From: Craterostigma plantagineum
Taxonomy: Eukaryota > Streptophyta > Magnoliopsida > Lamiales > Linderniaceae
Direction of reading: 5' to 3'
Assembly (NCBI GenBank): GCA_027422505.1
Contig: JAPQWV010000005.1
Coordinates: forward strand, 11,475,501-11,539,500
DNA length: 64,000 nt
Each line of letters opens with the position of its first letter. Positions within the stretch are counted from its first letter, which is position 1. Under the pieces are notes generated by a model, which had not been told where the DNA came from, did not search any database, and saw only the letters and a list, made by a program, of their open reading frames with translations. Positions 55,820 through 64,000 of the stretch are shown piece after piece. The position numbers and the translations under genes are program-made.

Positions 55820-58800
55820 TTGCAGGTCTGGCATGTGTGGTATCTAGACTCGGGTTGCTCCACACACATGACGGGGAACAAGGAGCTGTTGAGCAACTTC
55901 TCCGAGCGCTATCTCGGAATGGTCTCCTTCGGAAACAGTCAAATGGCGCCAATTCTCGGAACTAGCGATCTCGTCCATGACAAAATGACGATCAAGGGCA
56001 TCTCTTACGTCGAGGGTTTGAGCTACAATCTCTTCAGCATTGGTCGTTTCTGCGACAAAGGATACAAGGTTTTCTTCGAATCTGACAATTGCAGCATTAT
56101 CGATGCCTCGGGACTGCCTCTTCTTTCTGGAACGCGCACGTCTCACCTCTACGTACTCAATCTTACGACCTCTCGAGCAATATGCCTTCTCTCTCGTGCT
56201 GCACCCAAGTTGAACGATCTGTGGCACCGACGTCTCTCACATCTCAATTTCAAGACTCTCAACAAACTGCGCCAGAATAAGCTCGTCAACGGTCTACCTC
56301 AGCTATCCTATCATAAGGAGCATCTCTGATCTGCCTGTGAATTGGGGAAGATGAAGCGCACGTCTCACATCTCCAAGGAAACGCCGTCCTCTAAGCTCAT
56401 TCTCGAGCTCTTGCACATGGATCTTTGTGGCCCGATGCCTACGGCTACACTCGGAGGAAGACGATATATTCTTGTGATGGTCGACGACTTCTCGCGCTAC
56501 ACGTGGACGAAACTCGTTCGTACAAAGGATGAAATTCCTGATGTAATCGTCGAGTTTGTTGTTACATCCCAAAATCTTCATCAACAGAAGGTTCGGATTA
56601 TCAGAACTGACAACTAAACTGAGTTTAAGAACAAGAAGCTCAGTGACTTCTATGCCACTCAGGGCATCACCCAGCAGTTCTCAGCTATGAAGACACCGGA
56701 ACAAAATGGTGTCGTCGAACGCAAGAATAGGACCCTAGTTGAAGCTGCTAGGACTCTCCTCATCCAATCCGGCCTTCCTCATTCTCTTTGGGGCGAAGCT
56801 ATTCAAACGGCTTGCTACACACATAACCGGGCCTCAATCCACAAGAGATTCAACCGCACACCATATGAGATGCTGAATAACCGTCGTATCCCGGATATAT
56901 CATATCTAAGGATCTTCGGTTGCCGATGTTTTGTTGCCAATGATCGCCAACATCTTGGGAAGCTCGATCCTAAAGCACTTGAAGGCATCTTTGTTGGATA
57001 TTCTCTGAACTCGAAGGCATACAGAGTTTATCTTAAAAAGAAACGATCAGTCATAGAAAGTACAAACGTCACCTTTGATGAAAGCGAAGGCGACCTCATG
57101 GCTTCTGCTCATATCCGACCAGAACCAGGTCTTCTACAGTCGTTGACAAAAGGTCAACTTTCACCGACGGGAACTTCCTCATCTGAAGGAAACACTGGCG
57201 AACTGGATCTCGAACTGCTTTTCGAGTACTTCTATCCAGTCCCCAAGACACCCGTCACCACCACTCAACCTACCGCTGCAACCACCCCACTTACACCACC
57301 GAATATCGGCAGTGATGCCGTCCTTCCAAACTTGGATGATCTCAATCTCAACGAAGACGACATCTTACCCAACCATGGGAACATTGCTGATCCTGATATC
57401 GAACCCTCTCAATCTCCTACGGTTGAGATCTCCTCTTCGGACACCGGACCCCAATCTAATGAGCCTCCACTCGACACAAATACGGTTAGCTCCTCACAGA
57501 CTAATGTACCACTGTGGGCTCGCTCTCATCCTACGTATCAAATTATTGGGGATCCCACATCTGGTGTTTCGACGCGTTCGGCAACGATGAATGAACGTTT
57601 GTTCGCTTGCTATCTCAGTCAAGCCGAACCATCTCGAGTAGCTGAAGCTCTTAATGATCCTGATTGGCTGATTGCAATGCAGGAGGAAATAAATCAGTTC
57701 GAACGTCTACAAGTTTGGGATCTCGTACCACGCCCTCGCAACAGATCCATTATCGGCACGAAGTGGATCTTCAAGAACAAAAAGGATGAAGACGGTGTTG
57801 TCATCCGCAATAAAGCAAGACTTGTGGCTAAAGGGTACAATCAACAAGAAGGCATCGACTACGATGAAACCTTCGCCCCCGTTGCCAGGATCGAAGCGAT
57901 AAGAATTTTTCTTGCCTTTGCTGCTCACAAGAACTTCAAAGTCTACCAAATGGACGTAAAGACTGCATTTCTGAATGGATTTCTCAAAGAAGAAGTGTAC
58001 GTTGATCAACCTGAAGGGTTCTTGAGCGAAGAGTTTCCTCATCACGTATATCGACTCTACAAGGCTCTCTACGGACTGAAACAGGCTCCCCGAGCTTGGT
58101 ATGACGTCCTTTCAGACTTCCTTGTTCAGTCTGGATTCAAGAAAGGATCTCTGGATACAACTCTCTTCACCAAGCGGAGTGGCCCGGACATCATGATTGT
58201 ACAAATTTATGTCGATGACATCATTTTTGGATCGACTAAACCACAACTGTGTGAAGAGTTCGCAGAATTGATGAAAGAGAAATTCGAAATGAGTATGATG
58301 GGCGAGCTGAATTTCTTTCTTGGTCTTCAAGTAAAGCAACTCCCCGACGGAATCTTCATCAACCAGTCCAAATACATCCATGACATCCTCGAGAAATATG
58401 GAATGAAGGATGCTAAGACTGCTGCTACACCTATGTCACCCTCTGGCCGACCTGACGCAGACCCATCTGGTGCTCCCGTTGACCAAACCATCTATCGCGG
58501 GATAATAGGCTCTCTTCTGTACTTCACTGCTAGCCGACCGGATATCATTCTCTCGACAGGAATCTGCGCTCGTTTTCAGGCTACACCTAAGGAATCCCAT
58601 CTCACTGCTGTCAAAAGGATTCTCCGCTATCTCAAAGGAACACCCAATCTGGGTTTGTAGTACCCCACTCGATCGGACTTCAAACTGGTTGAATTCTCTG
58701 AATCGGATTACGCAGGATGCAAGATGGATCGAAAAAGCACCTCTGGAGCTGCACACTTCTTGGGCGGTAAACTCGTGAGTTGGTCTTCTCGGAAACAAAA

Positions 58801-59148
58801 CTGTGTCTCAACTTCGTCGACGGAGGCAGAATATATCGACGCCGCTAGTTGTTGCTCACAGCTTTTGTGGATGAGAACCCAACTACGAGATTTAATTTTC
58901 ATGTTGATAAAATCCCCATTTATTGTGACTCGAAGAGTGCAATTGCGATGACGAGTAATCCGGTACATCACTCGAGAACGAAACACATAGATATTCGTCA
59001 CCACTTCATCAAAGAACATGTCGAACAAGGGACGATTGAATTGCACTACGTCACTACCGAAGATCAACTAGCCGACATTTTCACAAAACCGTTGGATGTC
59101 AAACGATTCCAACACCTTGTGACTATGTTGGGCATGTTGAATCTTTAG
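55820..59148 (+). pseudogene. pol: pol of B, unit 2, broken
   Basis: In frame with the preceding TGA TGA and directly after it. Same domain order as unit 1 with [13 protein letters not shown] and YVDD at 58208-58219. Private lesions: TGA at 56327, TAA at 56615 (replacing the G of the integrase DNGTEF motif), TAG at 58658, and a missing T near 58893 in RNase H. Between 56618 and 58657 about 680 codons are open. The lesions are not shared with unit 1, so the copies decayed separately. Confidence 0.9.
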
Positions 59149-60481
59149 TTGTGATCAATCGACCCTACATGAACTTTGATAAAGTGTACATATGTCTTTT
59201 TACCTTACTCCATTTTCTATGTGTCTTCTGAATTATGTCTCTTAAGGGGGAGTTTTCGATTAAGGGGGAGTTTCTTTTTTTATCTAAAAAGGGAGTTATA
59301 GATTAAGGGGGAGTTTCTGATTTTGCCTATTTAAAAAAAAAAAAAGAAAACACTTAACTCTTTTCACAATATTTCCAAATTCCCGAGAAAAAATTCAAAA
59401 ATTTCGCACCCCCCTTTTTCGAAAATTTTCTCAACCCCTCGCATCATCGTCTTCTTCAATCTGCCCTGAAAAATCCGTTTGCTGTTTACTCCATTGTCGC
59501 AAATAAGCTTTTCGGTATAAATACATCGTAAATAAACTGCTTCTCGTTCGATTTACTCTGTTTTTAGCCCCGACTGTTAAATTTTAGGTTTTCAATTAAT
59601 TTTTTACTCGGCTTTTATTCGGACGTATGTTAGGTTTTCGGTGTTTAAAACCCCCAAATATGTATTGCCCGTCAAATTTCGAGTCGATTGTGTCCAGTTT
59701 ATTGCATTTTGGTTAAGATTTGAGTGGGTCTAAGGCAAAAATCACAGCGTCGCTTTGAACGTTTTCGCACAGTGTTCTTCACCGAAAAACTTTTCAGGAA
59801 AAATAATTTAACGATAGATTATCGCTGCTACAGAGAGTAAGGTTCCGCGAAAATTTTATCCGAGAAATTTCTTGCGTTAAAATTTTCGCTGCTACAGTGT
59901 GTGAAGTCCCGCGAAAGTTTTCATCCGAGAATTTTCTTACGATTAAAACTTTTGCTGCTACAGTGAGTCATGCCCCGCGAAACTTTCATACACCTCGTCA
60001 TATTACATTTTTTCGCATCTTCACTATTTCGCAACTACAATAACCAAAATTTTCTCAATCCGCAAACTTAAATTTTTCTCGGACACATGCTCGTCAATTC
60101 TTTCGCAGCTACAGTGGTTCAATAATTTCTCGACCCTTACATGCATCATCTTTTCGCGGATCACGAAACTTTCTCTATCTGCAAAAATTATCAATCCGAG
60201 AAATTTCTTTTCACTTGTCAAAACTAAGAAATTTCAACCCGAGAAATTTTATCACTTGAGCAGATGTTTCTTCAAAGCTTTATCACTCCGCGAAACTTTC
60301 ATTTCACTTGAAAAAAAAAATCAATACTTGCAAAAGTTTGCTAACTTGAAAAAAAAAAATTTTCTCTACTTGCGAAAATTTAATAACTTTTGAGAAAATA
60401 TGTTAACCGAGAAAATTTTTGGATAACTTATAAAATTTGATAACTTGAAGGCGAAAATTTTCCACTACATGCAAGGCTTTA
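59149..60481 (+). other. B unit 2 3' region
   Basis: Purine tracts at about 59246-59311, then CGAGAAATTT-style DNA closely matching 53710-54836. No ORF is supported. Confidence 0.65.
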
Positions 60482-60482
60482 T

Positions 60483-61460
60483 AAGAAACCTTCACTCTCT
60501 GAGGACATCGAGACTCTACTTCCAACCAAAGAACAGGAAATTGCTTTTCGAGAAGCACTTTCTCGCATCTATATCCCAGAGAAACTTCTGGTCATAGCAG
60601 AACTAGAACGAACCCTAGAATTAGAGCGGAAAGCCTTTGCAAAAGAGCGAGAAGATCTACTTAGCAAAATCTTTACCCTAGAGCAATTTAACAATACGAA
60701 CAAACCCTCTACGTCGAGTCAAGTACCCGACTCTCAAACATGTAAATGTAAGAGGACGGCGAAGATGACTCCTGAAGCTGACACATGTTCTAACACTAAC
60801 TCTCGTATTCTTATGGATACAGGGAATGTGAGTTCGACGTCTCTGGAAGGGAGTTCGTATGAAATAAAGGAGAACCCGCTCTTCGATGACAAGAAGAAAA
60901 GATCATCCTATATTCGTCTTTCCTCTTTATGTACTAAATCCCAATGCCTTAAGGACGTAGACAATTATGTTGCCAAAACTTATCTTTCCTTTGCCAAACT
61001 TATGTCTATGTGTTGCTGCAATGACTTTATTCTTCCACGCTTTCATGAATATGAAGCACACGAACACGCAACACTCCGACCAAACAAGCAAACCTCCTCT
61101 ACGACGCCTTTGCATTCTCCCAGCTCATCTAAGCCTACGGTTAAGCGAAAACGCCTTCCGACGCTAAATACAAAGTCACCTACTGTTCGTAAGCAAAAGA
61201 CGACTAAAACCGAAGGACGACAACAACAACCAAAATCCCCACGCCAATTCATGAATAAGGCACCGTACATGCAAGCACAAGTTAGGCAAATATGGGTTAG
61301 AAAAACCATAATCCCGACTCATCAAACAAATCACGACGGGAAATCTATATTAGATCTAGCGCAACCTGATTTAGAACCCACATTTCCCGTTAAGCGCATG
61401 AAAATTTTACTTATACAACAAGAAGGTCCCGTCCGTAAACAGGGACCCAACGTTTGTTGA
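60483..61460 (+). CDS. gag: gag C-terminal fragment, unit 3, open
   Basis: Open from the tandem junction to a TGA at 61458, followed at once by a second TGA and then pol in the same frame. Coiled coil (LERTLELERKAFAKERE), a conserved middle part (KENPLFDDKKKRSSYIRL) and a basic tail. It lacks the N-terminal Gag domain and zinc knuckle, which exist only once, upstream at 47115-48500, so it is a partial protein. Confidence 0.75.
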   Translation, partial: KKPSLSEDIETLLPTKEQEIAFREALSRIYIPEKLLVIAELERTLELERKAFAKEREDLLSKIFTLEQFNNTNKPSTSSQVPDSQTCKCKRTAKMTPEADTCSNTNSRILMDTGNVSSTSLEGSSYEIKENPLFDDKKKRSSYIRLSSLCTKSQCLKDVDNYVAKTYLSFAKLMSMCCCNDFILPRFHEYEAHEHATLRPNKQTSSTTPLHSPSSSKPTVKRKRLPTLNTKSPTVRKQKTTKTEGRQQQPKSPRQFMNKAPYMQAQVRQIWVRKTIIPTHQTNHDGKSILDLAQPDLEPTFPVKRMKILLIQQEGPVRKQGPNVC

Positions 61461-61463
61461 TGA

Positions 61464-64000
61464 TTGCAGGTCTATCATGTGTGGTATCTAGACTCGGGTT
61501 GCTCCACACACATGACGGGGAACAAGGAGCTGTTGAGCAACTTCTCCGAGCGCTATCTCGGAATGGTCTCCTTCGGAAACAGTCAAATGGCGCCAATTCT
61601 CGGAACTGGCGATATCGTCCATGACAAAATGACGATCAAGGGCATCTCTTACGTCGAGGGTTTGAGCTACAATCTCTTCAGCATTGGTCGTTTCTGCGAC
61701 AAACGATACAAGGTTCTCTTCGAATCTGACAATAGCAGCATTATCGATGCCTCGGGACTGCCTCTTCTTTCTGGAACGCGCACGTCTCATCTCTACGTAC
61801 TCAATCTTACGACCTCTCGACCAATATGCCTTCTCTCTCGTGCTGCACCCAAGTTGAAGGATCTGTGGCACCGACGTCTCTCACATCTCAATTTAAAGAC
61901 TCTCAACAAACTGCGCCAGAATAAGCTCGTCAAAGGTCTACCTCAGCTATCCTATCATAAGGAGCATCTCTGCTCTGCTTGTGAATTGGGGAAGATGAAG
62001 CGCTCGTCTCACATCTCCAAGGAAACGCCGTCCTCTAAGCTCATTCTCGAGCTCTTGCACATGGATCTTTGTGGCCCGATGCCTACGGCTACACTCGGAG
62101 GAAGACGGTATATTCTTGTGATTGTCGACGACTTCTCGCGCTACACGTGGACGAAACTCGTTCGTACAAAGGATGAAGTTCCTGATGTAATCGTCGAGTT
62201 TGTTGTTACGTCCCAAAATCTTCATCAACAGAAGGTTCGGATTATCAGAACTGACAACGGAACTGAGTTTAAGAACAAGAAGCTCAGTGACTTCTATGCC
62301 ACTCAGGGCATCACCCAGCAGTTCTCAGCTGTGAAGACACCGGAACAAAATGGTGTCGTCGAACGCAAGAATAGGACCCTAGTTGAAGCTGCTAGGACTC
62401 TCCTCATCCAATCCGGCCTTCCTCATTCTCTTTGGGGCGAAGCTATTCAAACGGCTTGCTACACACAGAACCGGGCCTCTATCCACAAGAGATTCAACCG
62501 CACACCATATGAGATGCTGAATAACCGTCGTATCGCGGATATATCATATCTAAGGATCTTCGGTTGCCGATGTTTTGTTGCCAATGATCGCCAACATCTT
62601 GGGAAGCTCGATCCTAAAGCACTTGAAGGCATCTTTGTTGGATATTCTCTGAACTCGAAGGCATACAGAGTTTATCTTAAAGAGAAACGATCAGTCATAG
62701 AAAGTACAAACGTCACCTTTGGTGAAAGCGAAGGCGACCTCATGGCTTCTGCTCATATCCGACCAGAACCAGGTCTTCTACAGTCGTTGACAAAAGGTCA
62801 ACTTTCATCGACGGGAACTTCCTCATCTGAAGGAAACACTGGCGAACTGGATCTCGATCTGCTTTTCGAGTACTTCTATCCAGTCCCCAAGACACCCGTC
62901 ACCACCACTCAACCTACCGCTGCAACCACCCCACTTACACCACCGAATATCGGCAGTGATGCCGTCCCTCCAAACTTGGATGATCTCAATCTCAACGAAG
63001 ACGACATCTTACCCAACCATGGGAACATTGCTGATCCTGATATCGAACCCTCTCAATCTACTACGGTTGAGATCTCCTCTTCGGACACCGGACCCCAATC
63101 TAATGAGCCTCCACTCGACACAAATACGGTTAGCTCCTCACAGACTAATGTAGCACTGTGGGCTCGCTCTCATCCTACGGATCAAATTATTGGGGATCCC
63201 ACATCCGGTGTTTCGACGCGTTCGGCAACGATGAATGAACGTTTGTTCGCTTGCTATCTCAGTCAAGCCGAACCATCTCGAGTAGCTGAAGCTCTTAATG
63301 ATCCTGATTGGCTGATTGCAATGCAGGAGGAAATAAATCAGTTCGAACGTCTACAAGTTTGGGAACTCGTACCACGCCCTCGCAACAGATCCATTATCGG
63401 CACGAAGTGGATCTTCAAGAACAAAAAGGATGAAGACGGTGTTGTCATCCGCAATAAAGCAAGACTTGTGGCTAAAGGGTACAATCAACAAGAAGGCATC
63501 GACTACGATGAAACCTTCGCCCCCGTTGCCAGGATCGAAGCGATAAGAATTTTTCTTGCCTTTGCTGCTCACAAGAACTTCAAAGTCTACCAAATGGACG
63601 TAAAGACTGCATTTCTGAATGGATTTCTCAAAGAAGAAGTGTACGTTGATCAACCTGAAGGGTTCTTGAGCGAAGAGTTTCCTCATCACGTATATCGACT
63701 CTACAAGGCTCTCTACGGACTGAAACAGGCTCCCCGAGCTTGGTATGACGTCCTTTCAGACTTCCTTGTTCAGTCTGGATTCAAGAAAGGATCTCTGGAT
63801 ACAACTCTCTTCACCAAGCGGAGTGGCCCGGACATCATGATTGTACAAATTTATGTCGATGACATCATTTTTGGATCGACTAAACCACAACTGTGTGAAG
63901 AGTTCGCAGAATTGATGAAAGAGAAATTCGAAATGAGTATGATGGGCGAGCTGAATTTCTTTCTTGGTCTTCAAGTAAAGCAACTCCCCGACGGAATCTT
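61464..64000 (+). CDS. pol: pol of B, unit 3, open to the window end
   Basis: About 845 codons with no stop: protease [13 protein letters not shown] (Asp at about 61493), gag-pre-integrase ([24 protein letters not shown]), integrase ([30 protein letters not shown]), a variable acidic/proline linker, RT with [11 protein letters not shown] and YVDD at 63852-63863, and the following [14 protein letters not shown]. RNase H lies beyond the edge. It keeps sense codons at every position where units 1 and 2 have stops. It starts right after TGA TGA TTG CAG with no ATG at the start, so expression needs read-through, splicing or internal initiation (first ATG is in HMTG at about 61514). Confidence 0.88.
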   Translation, partial: MQVYHVWYLDSGCSTHMTGNKELLSNFSERYLGMVSFGNSQMAPILGTGDIVHDKMTIKGISYVEGLSYNLFSIGRFCDKRYKVLFESDNSSIIDASGLPLLSGTRTSHLYVLNLTTSRPICLLSRAAPKLKDLWHRRLSHLNLKTLNKLRQNKLVKGLPQLSYHKEHLCSACELGKMKRSSHISKETPSSKLILELLHMDLCGPMPTATLGGRRYILVIVDDFSRYTWTKLVRTKDEVPDVIVEFVVTSQNLHQQKVRIIRTDNGTEFKNKKLSDFYATQGITQQFSAVKTPEQNGVVERKNRTLVEAARTLLIQSGLPHSLWGEAIQTACYTQNRASIHKRFNRTPYEMLNNRRIADISYLRIFGCRCFVANDRQHLGKLDPKALEGIFVGYSLNSKAYRVYLKEKRSVIESTNVTFGESEGDLMASAHIRPEPGLLQSLTKGQLSSTGTSSSEGNTGELDLDLLFEYFYPVPKTPVTTTQPTAATTPLTPPNIGSDAVPPNLDDLNLNEDDILPNHGNIADPDIEPSQSTTVEISSSDTGPQSNEPPLDTNTVSSSQTNVALWARSHPTDQIIGDPTSGVSTRSATMNERLFACYLSQAEPSRVAEALNDPDWLIAMQEEINQFERLQVWELVPRPRNRSIIGTKWIFKNKKDEDGVVIRNKARLVAKGYNQQEGIDYDETFAPVARIEAIRIFLAFAAHKNFKVYQMDVKTAFLNGFLKEEVYVDQPEGFLSEEFPHHVYRLYKALYGLKQAPRAWYDVLSDFLVQSGFKKGSLDTTLFTKRSGPDIMIVQIYVDDIIFGSTKPQLCEEFAELMKEKFEMSMMGELNFFLGLQVKQLPDGI

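Larger units (their letters stand above)
54837..60481 (+). repeat. Tandem unit 2 of element B (5,645 bp)
   Basis: Same order as unit 1 with scattered substitutions, its own stops, and without the 224-bp segment of unit 1. The junction to unit 3 at 60482 has the same breakpoint as that at 54837. Confidence 0.9.
45460..64000 (+). mobile_element. B: Sirevirus-like Copia with a tandemly repeated gag-C/pol/3' region, cut by the window edge
   Basis: Short LTR, primer site, 1.5-kb leader, gag, then a unit of gag C-terminus, pol and 3' region present at least three times head to tail. Unit starts at 49011, 54837 and 60482 all begin TAAGAAACCTTCACT. No LTR lies between units and the 3' LTR is not in the window. 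Gag and Pol motifs are Copia, with purine-rich AAGGGGGAG tracts after pol as in Sireviruses. Confidence 0.85.
60482..64000 (+). repeat. Tandem unit 3 of element B, cut by the window edge
   Basis: Third head-to-tail copy, at least 3,519 bp, the least damaged of the three. Confidence 0.9.

Overview
This window is nuclear DNA of a flowering plant, most likely a eudicot, taken from a repeat-rich intergenic block. I found no host gene, tRNA gene, functional rRNA gene or CRISPR array. Nearly every base belongs to transposable elements nested inside one another: large Ty1/Copia elements with Sirevirus hallmarks (long Gag with coiled coils, long leader, extra 3' ORF, repeated purine tracts after pol), two long-LTR Ty3/Gypsy chromoviruses of Tekay/Del type, one nearly full-length LINE, a 3' LINE fragment, and a Cassandra-type TRIM whose LTRs carry a 5S rRNA-like segment. 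All LTR elements with a visible primer binding site use the initiator methionine tRNA site TGGTATCAGAGC.

Layout. 1-1053 is the 5' end of a minus-strand Copia that leaves the window on the left. 1054-3514 and 43204-45216 are two halves of an old, decayed Copia (here A2). A2 was split by a complete Sirevirus-like element (E1, 3515-43203) with 5-bp target duplications CTAGA on both sides. E1 is about 14.6 kb without its guests: LTR, leader, gag, pol, a long 3' region and a third ORF. Its guests are the Cassandra-type TRIM (4542-5701, duplication GACAT), a plus-strand Gypsy G1 (12910-22156, duplication ACTTC, LTRs indistinguishable by eye), and a minus-strand Gypsy G2 (about 22438-37111) that itself hosts a LINE (about 31206-36040, 17-bp duplication).

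From 45460 to the right edge lies another Sirevirus-like element (B). It starts with a very short 151-bp LTR with 27-bp perfect inverted termini, then a long repetitive leader and gag. Its gag-C/pol/3'-region then repeats head to tail at least three times (49011-54836, 54837-60481, 60482 to the edge) with no LTR between the copies. The first two pol copies carry different stops and frameshifts; the third is open to the window end.

Relative history from the nesting and by-eye LTR comparison: A2 is oldest; E1 entered it (LTRs differ by about six substitutions and one 2-bp indel in ~350 bp); G2 and then the LINE entered E1; G1 is the youngest datable insertion. The genes do not form a host pathway. 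Each element encodes, or once encoded, its own Gag particle protein, protease, integrase, reverse transcriptase and RNase H. The TRIM encodes nothing and must have been mobilised in trans. The signals most worth checking are the LTR-less tandem Pol array, the candidate spliced third ORF of E1, the double UGA between gag and pol in B, and the asymmetric 5S-bearing TRIM.
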